A stretch of 64,000 nt of DNA from Halorubrum sp. 48-1-W (GTDB lineage Archaea > Halobacteriota > Halobacteria > Halobacteriales > Haloferacaceae): positions 109,636 to 173,635 of the forward strand of contig NZ_QMIM01000010.1 of the NCBI RefSeq assembly GCF_003287355.1, given 5' to 3'. The position numbers were made by a program, and so were the translations under genes. Numbering within the stretch: the first letter of the stretch is position 1; each line of letters starts with the position of its first letter. The notes under the pieces are model-generated. The model was given only the letters and a program-made list of their open reading frames with translations. It had not been told where the DNA came from and did no database searches. Positions 16,839 to 24,867 of this stretch are shown here, piece after piece.

Positions 16839-17090
16839 TTACGGGGGCCGATCGGCGACTTCGCCCCATTCGACTGCTCGCGAGCGTTCGAGGTAGCGGT
16901 CCACGGTCTCGTTCACCCACGAGATGACCGCCGGGTTCGTGGTTTCCACCAAGCTAGGGATCGTGAATCCCCTGTCCACTGATCTCAGGGGTGTCCGCTC
17001 TCGATCCACAACCTCCAAACCGATCGACTCGGTAGGCTCGCGGGGTGGTTGAGTTCGGCCATGGGGATCCGAAATCCGGATTACCCATTC
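16839..17090 (-). pseudogene. C-terminal fragment of an HTH regulator-like protein (no start codon)
   Basis: An 84-codon open stretch without a usable start, ending at TAA 16839-16841. It reads ...TESIGLEVVDRERTPLRS, then PSLVETTNPAVISWVNETVD, then RYLERSRAVEW. The ending (NPAVISW..ETVDRYLERS) resembles the C-terminus of haloarchaeal FilR1-domain/HVO_A0261-type regulators, whose last helix has a W...F..Y.. pattern. The N-terminal HTH is absent, so this is likely a degraded gene at the island border. Family identity is uncertain. Confidence 0.4.
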
Positions 17091-17164
17091 CTAATGTGAG
17101 ACGGCGCAGTCCAGTGCCCCAATATTTATCGACTAACTAACGGGGTAGCGACGAGAGGCCCGGT

Positions 17165-17374
17165 ATGGAACTCACCCGAACCGTCGTCGACCAAACCACA
17201 CAGATCCCGCTCCAGTTCGGAGGAGACCTCATCGGACTTGCGATCCTCTTTCTGGTCCTGGCAGTGGTCGCTGGGATCGCAGGTGCCAGCGGGGTCGCCG
17301 GATTGAGCATGAGCATCGCCAAGTGGCTCGTCATCATCTTCGTCGTCCTCGCTATCGTCTCGTTCGTCCTGTGA
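17165..17374 (+). CDS. DUF1328-like small membrane protein
   Basis: 69 residues: short soluble start, then two hydrophobic helices (about residues 22-45 and 50-69) separated by [13 protein letters not shown]. This matches the small DUF1328/YtjA-type membrane proteins, which in haloarchaea end [17 protein letters not shown] cAATATTTAtc box about 35 bases upstream of the ATG fits an archaeal promoter. Function unknown; bacterial relatives are stress-linked. Two imperfect 24-bp repeats (agcagg-cgaatacgat-cacgg) follow the stop at 17377-17424. Confidence 0.75.
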   Translation: MELTRTVVDQTTQIPLQFGGDLIGLAILFLVLAVVAGIAGASGVAGLSMSIAKWLVIIFVVLAIVSFVL

Positions 17375-17815
17375 GTAGCAGGACGAATACGATCCACGGG
17401 GAGCAGGGCGAATACGATTCACGGTTGATCGGATCCGATCGACACCAGCTGTCCCAGTACCCAAGCAGTATTCGGAGACGATAATCCAGCGAGGCGAAGC
17501 CGAATGTCGAATCCCATCGACAGCTACGGTGTCGCTTCCCGTCGCACGAACCGACGTCGATACCGTCCGAACGACCTCTGGACCGGTCGTTTTCGGACAG
17601 GTATCACGTTGGAAACGTGTCGCGTTCCGTTTCACACCGTATCCGAGCACCGCCATCGATACCGGCTCGGAGCACGATGGAACAGCACGTTCCACGGCAG
17701 TTATGTACAGGTCATATCATGGTATGTATCATGACGGAGGATCCCGTCCCCCAGGAATCGGAATTTCACACGTACCCCCGAGGGTTTGATACTAGTCCTT
17801 CTATAGCGCACCAGT
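17375..17815. other. Island left border, no supported gene
   Basis: About 440 bases. The first 50 contain two near-identical 24-bp direct repeats. The rest has short, non-acidic open frames without domains. Base composition shifts from GC-rich to AT-rich near 17780, just before the restriction-modification gene, which suggests that the edge of imported DNA lies here. No copy of the tRNA-Ile 3' end is visible. Confidence 0.5.
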
Positions 17816-20788
17816 ATGTCAACTGAAGATATCGCTCAGGAGGCAGAATTTCGTAGCGTCCTGTTCACCAGATTACAGGACCATATTCGTGAATTTGAGA
17901 CGCTTTTTGAAGAGCCTGTTGCCGAGAAAACAGTTGATAGTGGGTTTGCTGATATCTATGTTCCTAGTCCACTAAATGGTGATTTAGTTATTGAGGTCAA
18001 GCGTGACGATGTATTCCCACGTGATCGGGAAGTTATTCGACAAGCGCGAGATTACGCAGAAGACCTCAGTACCAAATTCTTCGCTACGTGTAATTCTAAG
18101 GACTTTTTCTTCTATTACTATGATGGCGAAATCGACGTTTCTAACATTGAGTTCCTGTATTTTGACCTCCGCCAGAAGCAAATATCGGATTTTGTTGATG
18201 AACTCCTCTCCGCAGTAGAGCATGTACACAAACAAGGAGATCTCCCGTCACAACAGGAGCGCGATCGGATTGTCGGTATTCTACGAAGCTTTCACTCCTC
18301 TGTTTGGCCTACATACAAGGCTTTAGCAACGAAAAAACACGGACAAAACGAGCAGTTCTCACAAGCTTTCGATGACTGGATTAGAGAAAACGATTATCAA
18401 TCACTTGTTGAGAGCGAACAATTTGAAATAGCCGCGAAGCAGTACGCGTACCTTCTTACTAACAGGATACTGTTCTACGAAGTTGTTCGAGAAAAAACTC
18501 GTGCTGAGTACGAGCCTGATTCCGGTGAGATGGTGACTCCTATTGAGACTGAGAGTGGTTTCCCCCTCGATCCGCTTACTGAGCATACGACAACAAAGAA
18601 CCTCTCCCGTCACCTGCGTCAACAGTTCAACGCCATCGTCGATGAAATAGACTACCGTCCTGTTTTCGAAGATCAATCCGATCTGTTTGCCGCGTTCCCC
18701 GATAATCAAAAAACATTGAGGATGCTAGAAGATTTCGTCGCCAATATCGAGTCAGAGCGGATCACGAAACTCGACGAGGACTTGTTGGGCGAAATTTATG
18801 AACAACTTATCCCAGCTGATGAACGCCGTCAACTTGGACAGTTCTATACTCATCCCCGAATCGCTGAAACGCTTTCTCGGTGGGCCATCTCCCGGCCGGA
18901 CGAAAGTATAGGACAACCTTCAGACACACGTCCTCGTGTACTTGATCCTGCCTGTGGGAGTGGGACATTTACTGTAGAGAGTTATAACATTATCAAGGAT
19001 TTATACGGAAATATATGTCATCAAAAACTTATTGATGGGTTAGTAGCAGTAGATATCAATCGTTTCCCACTCCATCTGACAGCACTAAATCTCTCATCGC
19101 AGAACATTCAAGAAACAACGGATCGGCTTCACGTCTTCCACGATAGTTTCTTTAATATTGATCCCGAAACAGATCGTCTTCTTGACACCCGAATTGATGG
19201 TTCTGAGGAGTCTGGGGAACTCGGGAGGTTTGATGCTGTTGTTGGTAATCCACCGTATATTCCGCAGGGTGAGTTACATCCGAATAAGGAACACTTTCGG
19301 ACACATCTCAGAGCTTTCGGTAAAGAAGGATACACCACATATCTTGATGGCTCCAAATCGATCAGTGCGCAGTCTGATGCTTATGTGTATTTCATCACAC
19401 ATGCGACTCAATTTCTTCAACTAGGTGGGCGTCTCGCGTTCATCGTTCCGAACAAATGGTTGACCACACGCTACGGTGAATCCCTCCAGCAGTTCCTATT
19501 TGATCATTACAAAATTGAGGGTGTCGTCGGATTCACATCACGGGCCTTTGAGGATGCACTAGTTGATACCGTCCTGCTGATGATTGAACGGTGTGAAGAT
19601 CAGCATGAACGTGAAAACACGACAATTCCGTTCATTCGGATTCGAGAGTCAATGGACGCCGATGATATTATTGATACAGTTGCGGTTGATTATCAGACCG
19701 CTAAAGGCGCATACATGGAAATTCGTGACCGGCCGGCTTACCGCGTAACTGCTGTTGATCAATCGTATTTGATGGATATCGGACCGGGTAAACTTCTTCC
19801 ATACATCCGTGCCCCAAGTGAGTTTATTGAACTGCTTGAACACCCAGCCCTCGTTCCACTGGACGATATCGGCGATATAAAACGCGGAGAGATGTCTGGT
19901 GCAGTTGATTTCTTCTTTGTGAGCGAAGAGGACCGTCAAAACTGGGATATAGATAGGCGATTCCTGTTGCCGGCGATCAAGAGCATCCGTGATGTGGATT
20001 CACGCGTTGTCCGGTTTGAAGATACTCAGAAGTACTTTTTCGATATCCATGATTATGTCCAACAAATAGAGCGTGAGACTGCTGGCCTCGCAGATGACTC
20101 CGATCTAGTAACTAGAATAAAAAATGCGCTTAAACGAGACGGCTACTCGGGTGCGCTGGCGTATATTGAGTGGGGCGAGCGTGAGGAACACAACACTGGG
20201 CCAACCTGTGAGAACCGAGACGTGTGGTTTGATTTGGGTACTCTGGAACCCCCAGAGATACTTCATCCTAAGTTCTTCAACGAACGGGTGTACACGATCG
20301 CAAACCCGGATCGGCTTATGCCATCGAATGCGATCGACTGTATCAATATTGATCAATCAGTTGACTCCGATGCGATGGTTGCCTTTTTTAATTCGACGAT
20401 CTACAAGGCACTGTTAGAAACGTGGGGACGAGCCGAGGGGGGTGGTGCCTTACAACTCATGACTTACGAAGTGTCTTCAGTGCCCGTATTAGATGTGAGT
20501 AAACTAGATCCGGATATACAGGAACGACTCGCTGAAGCGAAGGACCGACTTATTGAGGGTGATTCCGACGCACAAACGACAATTGACGAATTAATTCTAG
20601 ATGTCCTCGATCTTGATATATCTGTTGAGAGATTCCGCGATCTATATGAGGGAATGGTTCAGCGCCGGATCAGTAGTGGTGCGGAGGCAAAAGTACTTGT
20701 TGAGGACGTTGAGGAATTTGATGGAGAGGTTACTCGGACGTTTTCACGAGGTGAGGGCGAGGGAACTAACCTATCCGAGTTCGTGTGA
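17816..20788 (+). CDS. Type IIG-like fused restriction endonuclease / N6-adenine methyltransferase
   Basis: 990 residues. The N-terminal PD-(D/E)xK nuclease has Asp46 (GFADIYV), Glu60 and Lys62 (LVIEVKRDD). A helical connector (about 130-340) leads to the gamma-class methylase: GQFYTHPRIAETL near 342, SAM loop DPACGSGTF near 376, catalytic NPPYIP near 477. The C-terminal half (about 620-990) should hold the target-recognition domain (GDIKRGEMSGAVDFFF, then a late helical region). One polypeptide therefore cuts and methylates, as in Eco57I/MmeI-type enzymes. Strikingly AT-rich codons and T-ending wobble, unlike its neighbours, mark recent transfer. No separate specificity or helicase gene is adjacent. 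Confidence 0.85.
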   Translation: MSTEDIAQEAEFRSVLFTRLQDHIREFETLFEEPVAEKTVDSGFADIYVPSPLNGDLVIEVKRDDVFPRDREVIRQARDYAEDLSTKFFATCNSKDFFFYYYDGEIDVSNIEFLYFDLRQKQISDFVDELLSAVEHVHKQGDLPSQQERDRIVGILRSFHSSVWPTYKALATKKHGQNEQFSQAFDDWIRENDYQSLVESEQFEIAAKQYAYLLTNRILFYEVVREKTRAEYEPDSGEMVTPIETESGFPLDPLTEHTTTKNLSRHLRQQFNAIVDEIDYRPVFEDQSDLFAAFPDNQKTLRMLEDFVANIESERITKLDEDLLGEIYEQLIPADERRQLGQFYTHPRIAETLSRWAISRPDESIGQPSDTRPRVLDPACGSGTFTVESYNIIKDLYGNICHQKLIDGLVAVDINRFPLHLTALNLSSQNIQETTDRLHVFHDSFFNIDPETDRLLDTRIDGSEESGELGRFDAVVGNPPYIPQGELHPNKEHFRTHLRAFGKEGYTTYLDGSKSISAQSDAYVYFITHATQFLQLGGRLAFIVPNKWLTTRYGESLQQFLFDHYKIEGVVGFTSRAFEDALVDTVLLMIERCEDQHERENTTIPFIRIRESMDADDIIDTVAVDYQTAKGAYMEIRDRPAYRVTAVDQSYLMDIGPGKLLPYIRAPSEFIELLEHPALVPLDDIGDIKRGEMSGAVDFFFVSEEDRQNWDIDRRFLLPAIKSIRDVDSRVVRFEDTQKYFFDIHDYVQQIERETAGLADDSDLVTRIKNALKRDGYSGALAYIEWGEREEHNTGPTCENRDVWFDLGTLEPPEILHPKFFNERVYTIANPDRLMPSNAIDCINIDQSVDSDAMVAFFNSTIYKALLETWGRAEGGGALQLMTYEVSSVPVLDVSKLDPDIQERLAEAKDRLIEGDSDAQTTIDELILDVLDLDISVERFRDLYEGMVQRRISSGAEAKVLVEDVEEFDGEVTRTFSRGEGEGTNLSEFV

Positions 20789-20846
20789 ATTCAGGCGATC
20801 ATTCATCTCTCTAACTACGATATCTACATCCCCTAATTGGGCTCTG

Positions 20847-20875
20847 GTGAATCGCCAGACGGCGTCTGATTTCAC
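20847..20875. repeat. Hairpin between the R-M gene and the transposase relic
   Basis: gtgaa..cagacg-g-cgtctg..ttcac forms a nested inverted repeat (20847-20851 with 20871-20875; 20856-20861 with 20863-20868). It could be a terminator for the R-M gene or the outer end of the IS relic that starts at 20875. Confidence 0.4.
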
Positions 20876-21010
20876 TATTTCACGGCTCGTTTGATGTTGT
20901 AGACCGCACACATCAGAACGATCTCACGAAATTCGCGGTACCACGCTCGGCCCACGCAGTGCGTGCCCGAGCGTGTGCTTAATCGTCGAAAACTCGGTGT
21001 CACTGACCTT
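20875..21010 (-). pseudogene. 3' remnant of a DDE transposase
   Basis: Minus-strand reading gives WYREFREIVLMCAVYNIKRA then VK and a stop at 20875-20877, a C-terminus I recognise from haloarchaeal IS5-like DDE transposases. The preceding residues EFSTIKHTLGHALRG continue the transposase in a frame shifted by one base and form the 3' end of the Mrr-type gene. Only about 45 codons of the transposase survive and no inverted repeats are clear. Confidence 0.65.
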
Positions 21011-21367
21011 CTCGGTAGCATCTTTGGTAAACGATGAGGTAGTGATCAGTATTCCGAACCCGACTCCTTCGCCCTGAAGTGATCCTGCTAATTCACGAAC
21101 CGCTCCCGAAGAGATTTCTCTATTGTACTGTTTTACTTGGATCCGAAATTCACCAGTATAGAACTCGTTACCAACGTATCCCAGTATATCGATCCCGTGG
21201 TCCTTGCTTCTCCGTGTAGTCTCGATTCCGTCTGGGTCCTCGACTTCCTCGACGACGCTCTTACAGAGGTTTTCAAACGTGATCGGGTCGATCTCTTTAT
21301 TCCGCTTCCTCAACTCCTGGAGGTCTCTTGTTGAACCATCTCTTTGAAATGTGTTCTTATATAACAT
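20924..21367 (-). CDS. Mrr-type restriction endonuclease, 3' end replaced by transposase relic
   Basis: 147 residues. The Mrr catalytic domain starts at DPITFENLCKSVVEEV; the site is HGIDILGYVG with Asp, then the Q-x-K strand RIQVKQYN. REISSGAVRELAGSLQGEGVGFGILITTSSFTKDATEK follows, as in family members. The normal Mrr ending (ELIDG..L..LM) is missing: after ATEKV the frame runs into transposase sequence. The catalytic core is intact, so activity is conceivable, but the missing final helix makes a dead gene more likely. It lies tail to tail with the R-M gene inside the island. Confidence 0.7.
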   Translation of the reverse strand: MLYKNTFQRDGSTRDLQELRKRNKEIDPITFENLCKSVVEEVEDPDGIETTRRSKDHGIDILGYVGNEFYTGEFRIQVKQYNREISSGAVRELAGSLQGEGVGFGILITTSSFTKDATEKVSDTEFSTIKHTLGHALRGPSVVPRIS

Positions 21368-21505
21368 ATCCTTTTCAGGACTATTCTACGAGGGACATTT
21401 CTGGATACGCCGAATTCCGAGTGTACAAGGAGTCGAACAGGTGAAGCCGCATCTCTACTCAAATTCTCAGGAAACCTCAAGAGACTACTCACGCAAAACC
21501 TGTCC

Positions 21506-22000
21506 ATGAATGAAGTCGTCTACGCGATCAGGATTTCTCACTTGGAGTATTCGGGCCTGAAGATCATGGACATCAAGATCGGCAAGTCCACAAACATCGA
21601 CAACACCCTCAGACAGTACAGCAGAGGCAACCGGGACGTCGAACTGCTCGACATGTGGATCCCGAATCCCGACAAGAACCTGTCCACGGCCGAGCGCGGC
21701 GTCCACGAGGTCGCCGAGAAGTACGCGTACGACAAGCAGAGCGAGAAGTTCGGCTTCCTCCAAGGCGCGTACCAGGAGTTCGCGGAGACGATCAACAAGC
21801 TCCTCCAGAACGCCAGCCACGAGAACCTCGTGGAAGAGACGACATCGAGGGAACCCGAGACGGTCGACGACTACACCGGAACAACGCCCTCCGTGATCAA
21901 GATCCTCGGCGAGACCTACGACGTCGACACCTGGGCGGCTACCCTTACGATGGCCGTCGAGGCGATCCTTCGCGACGCCGTCGGAGTACTCGTGCGGTGA
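21506..22000 (+). CDS. GIY-YIG-like (T5orf172/MUG113-type) nuclease protein, possibly truncated
   Basis: 164 residues. The N-terminal 90 residues resemble the T5orf172 branch of GIY-YIG nucleases: VVYAIRISH start, then IKIGKSTNIDNTLRQYSRGN, the family strand-helix with the conserved Arg. The C-terminal 45 residues (SVIKILGETYDVDTWAATLTMAVEAIL) look like a small domain often attached to such proteins, but it stops abruptly after RDAVGVLVR. Base composition turns GC-rich through the gene. I infer 3' truncation at a recombination joint with the VapBC block. Role likely defence or repair. Confidence 0.6.
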   Translation: MNEVVYAIRISHLEYSGLKIMDIKIGKSTNIDNTLRQYSRGNRDVELLDMWIPNPDKNLSTAERGVHEVAEKYAYDKQSEKFGFLQGAYQEFAETINKLLQNASHENLVEETTSREPETVDDYTGTTPSVIKILGETYDVDTWAATLTMAVEAILRDAVGVLVR

Positions 22001-22039
22001 GTGCTCCCGTGCGACTCGCTGACCCTGGCCGCGTCTCGG

Positions 22040-22474
22040 TCACTCCGGTTGATACGGATCGGTTGCGACGTCGAGGCGGTAGACGTCCTCGGTAGCGTCG
22101 AAGTCGTCGTCGAACGCGTAGAGGTAGCCGAGTCCCTCCAGTTGCATGTACGCGACGATACAGGCGTCAACGAACGAGAAGCGCTCGTGTTGCCGGAAGA
22201 GGCCCTTCGCCGTCGCGAACGCGTCCGCGGTTAGGGAGTCGACGTGAAGCCGCGTGTTCTCCTCCACCCGGTCGAGAAAGTCGACGGCGGCGTCGTGGCC
22301 CGCGTGCGCCGTCAGGCCGTTGAGCGTTTCCGCGAGCACGTAATCGAGGATCACCGCCTCCGGCAGGTCGGCGGTGTCGATCCCTCGGAGGATCGGGAGG
22401 GCGTCATCGTGTGCGCTGTCGCGGCGATACGCCGCCGCGAAGAGAACGGTCGTGTCAACGAGTGCGCGCGGCAT
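22040..22474 (-). CDS. vapC: PIN-domain ribonuclease toxin, VapC family
   Basis: 144 residues. PIN acidic residues visible: Asp7 in LVDTTVL, Glu near residue 49 in VLAETLNG, Asp near 101-103 in FSFVDACIVAY and the later FDDDFD. VapC toxins cleave tRNA or rRNA in the cytoplasm and are held inactive by the partner. Start ATG 22474 directly abuts the VapB stop (22475-22477), so they are co-transcribed and coupled. Full length; no sign of decay. Confidence 0.88.
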   Translation of the reverse strand: MPRALVDTTVLFAAAYRRDSAHDDALPILRGIDTADLPEAVILDYVLAETLNGLTAHAGHDAAVDFLDRVEENTRLHVDSLTADAFATAKGLFRQHERFSFVDACIVAYMQLEGLGYLYAFDDDFDATEDVYRLDVATDPYQPE

Positions 22475-22726
22475 CTACTCGGGATCGACGCCCCACGCGT
22501 CGTGCTCGCGCTCGACGTTCGTCTCCCGACGGCCGTCGTACCCGTCGAAGTCGCTGAACGTCCCGCTGCGCTGTTGGACGACCCGCACGCGGAGCGTGCC
22601 GTCGTCCTCGATCTGCCAGCGGAGTCTGTCACCGTCGTCGATCTCCAGCTCCCGTCGGATATGGGCGGGAATGTTCGCCTGGTTTCCCGAGACCTTGCTC
22701 TCGGAATCGATGCGTTCGCGGCTCAT
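22475..22726 (-). CDS. vapB: AbrB/MazE-type antitoxin, VapB family
   Basis: 83 residues from ATG 22726. The N-terminal swapped-hairpin AbrB domain reads SKVSGNQANIPAHIRRELEIDDGDRLRWQIEDDGTLRVRV; the C-terminal tail (GTFSDFDGYDGRR...) is the toxin-binding arm. It neutralises VapC and would repress the pair through the dyad just upstream. A start nine codons earlier (22753) is possible but would place the start on the TATA-like taaattta. Confidence 0.85.
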   Translation of the reverse strand: MSRERIDSESKVSGNQANIPAHIRRELEIDDGDRLRWQIEDDGTLRVRVVQQRSGTFSDFDGYDGRRETNVEREHDAWGVDPE

Positions 22727-22752
22727 AGGCGAGGGTATGGGACCACTGCTCA

Positions 22753-22775
22753 TAAATTTAGTGTGCCTTCACACT
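22753..22775 (-). promoter_or_regulatory. TATA box and dyad in front of vapBC
   Basis: taaattta (22753-22760) fits an archaeal TATA box 27-34 bases from the VapB ATG. It abuts a perfect 6-bp inverted repeat agtgtg/cacact (22760-22775, 4-base spacer). The placement suits autorepression by the VapBC complex. Confidence 0.5.
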
Positions 22776-23106
22776 AGATCTCGGTCGTAAGCCACTCTTC
22801 CGCGTTCGGCAGGCCGTCCGTGTCCTCGACGAGACGCCCGAGGATCGTGGCGAGCCCCTCCTGGCTGGCCATACGCACGGCGACCCGGAGCGCCGTGATC
22901 GCCCGGCGCGCGTATCCTTCGGAGAGGCGTGCGATCCGCGCGAGGGCGTCCGTCACCTCGTTCATGTGGCGATTCCGGCCGACGATCGGGTCGGGAAGGT
23001 GATCGTCCTCGAACACCTCCTCATCACGGAGCACGTCTGACCCCGAGACGGCGACGGGACATAGACGGAACCCCCAGTGTTCCGATCGGTTCCGGATGGG
23101 TTCCAA
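22774..23106 (-). pseudogene. Internally deleted orc1/cdc6 remnant
   Basis: The frame joins the start of a Cdc6 (VLRDEEVFEDDHLPDPIVGRNRHMNEVTDAL) directly to a C-terminal piece (ARIARLSEGYARRAITALRV). Compared with the paralogue at 25397-26435, the deletion removes Walker A, Walker B and the rest of the AAA+ core; the joint shares ctcg with both ends, as expected of a microhomology deletion. The last residues (TDGLPNAEEWLTTEI) are unlike a Cdc6 winged helix, so the 3' end is also lost. It cannot act as an initiator. Confidence 0.8.
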
Positions 23107-23110
23107 CTGT
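23079..23110. repeat. Iteron-like repeats, site A
   Basis: Three 10-11 bp units in a row: gttccgatcg, gttccggatgg, gttccaactg. They sit at the 5' end of the deleted orc1/cdc6 and upstream of the CopG antitoxin on the other strand. The same core recurs at 24579-24667 and 26480-26499. Confidence 0.6.
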
Positions 23111-23148
23111 CCCGAATCCTTTTGTGTATCACCGCTGTATCACAGAAT

Positions 23149-23430
23149 ATGAGCATCGACACGGATCCCGGTGACGATCGGATGGAGAAGATCAACGTTC
23201 GAGTTCCCGAGAAACTCCTCACCCAGATCGAAGAGGAGTGGGAACGCCGCGGGTATTCGAGCAAATCCGAGGCGGTCCGTGACGCGCTTCGAAACTGGGT
23301 GAACCCCCCAGCAACGCTTTCGGAGGAGACGCTGGAGGATTTGGAGAAGAGCCGCGAACAGGCGGAACGCGGTGAGACCTACGACGCGGACGAAGTGCGG
23401 GAACGTCTCGGACTCGACAGCGACGAATGA
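23149..23430 (+). CDS. CopG/RHH-type antitoxin
   Basis: 93 residues. Ribbon-helix-helix: MEKINVRVPEKLLTQIEEEW then YSSKSEAVRDALRNWV, followed by an acidic tail that would bind the toxin. ATG 23149 fits; MEKINV (23182) is an alternative. Its stop overlaps the toxin ATG (ATGA). It would bind its own promoter downstream of the iteron-like site A. Confidence 0.85.
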   Translation: MSIDTDPGDDRMEKINVRVPEKLLTQIEEEWERRGYSSKSEAVRDALRNWVNPPATLSEETLEDLEKSREQAERGETYDADEVRERLGLDSDE

Positions 23431-23690
23431 CGGAGGTCGAGTACACCGAGCAGGCGATCGAGCATCTCGAAGGACTCGATCCACAGGTTGCCGACCGGGT
23501 GATGAACAAGGTCGACGAAGCGACCGAATGGACGGATCACCGACTCGAATCCCTCACGAACTACCCGTACTACAAGCTTCGCGCCGGCGACTACCGAGCG
23601 ATCATCACGTGGGATCGATCGAAAGACCTCCTCCGTGTCGAAGCCGTGGGTCACCGTCGGAACATCTACGACCGTCATCTCCCACCCTGA
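23427..23690 (+). CDS. RelE/ParE-superfamily toxin
   Basis: 87 residues. Typical RelE/ParE layout: VEYTEQAIEHLEGLD start, central helices, then YYKLRAGDYRAIITWDRSKDLLRVEAVGHRRNIYDR with the conserved R-x-G-x-Y-R strand and the HRR..Y end. RelE members cleave ribosome-bound mRNA; ParE members poison gyrase. The H-R-R-x-x-Y ending favours RelE. Coupled to the CopG antitoxin by a 4-base overlap. Confidence 0.85.
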   Translation: MTEVEYTEQAIEHLEGLDPQVADRVMNKVDEATEWTDHRLESLTNYPYYKLRAGDYRAIITWDRSKDLLRVEAVGHRRNIYDRHLPP

Positions 23691-23750
23691 TAGAGAATCG
23701 ACTTATAACGGCATTGCGTGCCGAGGACCGAGTTGTACACAGTTCCATCC

Positions 23751-24080
23751 TCAAACTCGCTCCCGGTTTCCTAGTACGTAACCTAAGAAGATGATCGCCG
23801 TAGTGCCGAGAAACGTCTCGATTCCGGCGACGACTCGCATTACGCCTGGCTCTGGAGAAGTTGGTGGGGAGGTCGTAAACGTGACCGCGCTGTAGTACAA
23901 ACTTTCTTGGAGAGACATTTCAGTTGTGGAATACACACCCGCAAAACCGAGAAACAGCGTCAACATGAGCAGTACCACCGGTAATAATCGAACACCGTAG
24001 CCAGTGGTCCACCGCGACACTAGTGACCCGACCCACGCGAGTGTTCCTGTCAGTGTATCATCGGCTTTCGCCTCTAACCG
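23751..24080 (-). pseudogene. C-terminal fragment of an ion-channel-like membrane protein
   Basis: From a GTG at 24020 it encodes 89 residues with two membrane helices around a pore-like loop (SLYYSAVTFTTSPPTSP), ending GTTAIIFLGYVLGNRERV. This matches the end of haloarchaeal ion-channel proteins that often follow pentapeptide repeats. The frame stays open and family-like upstream (RRLEAKADDTLTGTLAWVGS) to about 24080, right at the stop of the PadR gene, showing a 5' truncation by recombination. Probably non-functional. Confidence 0.55.
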
Positions 24081-24466
24081 TCGAGCACGACGTTCTCGAA
24101 CACGAAAATCTCGAGCTTGGCTAATGAGTCCGTTATTACGTCGCGATGCCCGGGGAGTAGCTCGCGGCCGCGGTCCGTGACGCGGTAGGCGTTGGTGCGG
24201 CCGTCGAAGTCTTCCTTCTCGATCAGACCCTCCTCCTCGAGTTCGCTCAGGTTGGTGTAGAGCCGGCCGTGGTTGATCGGGTCGGAGTACCGGTCGTCGA
24301 GTCGGCGCTTCAGCGTCAGGCCCTTCGGGAGTTCCTCGCCCTCGACTTCGACAGCGACCAGGAGGAGGTCGCGCTGGAAGCCGAGCAGATCGTACCAGGT
24401 GGGGCCGTCGCAGGCGGTCTCGTCGCGGTTCGTCTCGGTCGTCGGCTGGGTGTGTGCGTCGCTCAT
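24074..24466 (-). CDS. PadR-family winged-helix regulator
   Basis: 130 residues from ATG 24466. DLLGFQRDLLLVAVEVEGEELPKGLTLKRRLDDRY is the PadR start with the helix pair, followed by INHGRLYTNLSELEEEGLIEKEDFDGRTNAYRVTDRGRELL, the wing. Many haloarchaeal plasmids and proviruses encode such regulators. Upstream lie six GTTCC repeats (24579-24667), so it may read or overlap the replication control region. In-frame ATGs further upstream (24487, 24535) exist but precede low-complexity sequence. Confidence 0.85.
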   Translation of the reverse strand: MSDAHTQPTTETNRDETACDGPTWYDLLGFQRDLLLVAVEVEGEELPKGLTLKRRLDDRYSDPINHGRLYTNLSELEEEGLIEKEDFDGRTNAYRVTDRGRELLPGHRDVITDSLAKLEIFVFENVVLDG

Positions 24467-24578
24467 GGTTGGTCTCTCAGTCGTCATCGGTCGGTCGTCG
24501 CGCGCGGTGCCGGTCGCGCCGTGGGTCGTCGGCATACGTCGGGGTCGCCCCGACGCGCGGTTTAGCCTGACCCGTGGA

Positions 24579-24667
24579 GTTCCGAATGGTTCCGGATGGT
24601 CGCAAATCGACCGCTGTCTCCGAGTTCTGAATGTTCCGGATGTGGTTCCGGATGAGTAGTTCCGTGG
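24579..24667. repeat. Iteron-like repeats, site B
   Basis: Six copies of a gttcc-based unit within 90 bases: gttccgaatg (24579), gttccggatg (24589), gttctgaat (24624), gttccggatg (24633), gttccggatg (24645), gttccgtgg (24659). The core is GTTCCGGATG, all in the same orientation. Sited upstream of PadR, between the two orc1/cdc6 remnants. Confidence 0.75.
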
Positions 24668-24867
24668 AAATACTCGGACGATGGTAGATCACAGATCGTG
24701 GATATATACAGATTTTAGTGGTCAGCCAATGGAGCGTTTGCCGATGTATTCTGCCCTCCAAGAGTACCACCGAACACTCAGGCGATGCGCCCAGTCTCAG
24801 TTAACTGAACTCCCCAGAGATGGTTGGCTGTCAGGGAAGATCAATCGACTTCGAGGTGTCTGTTAGT

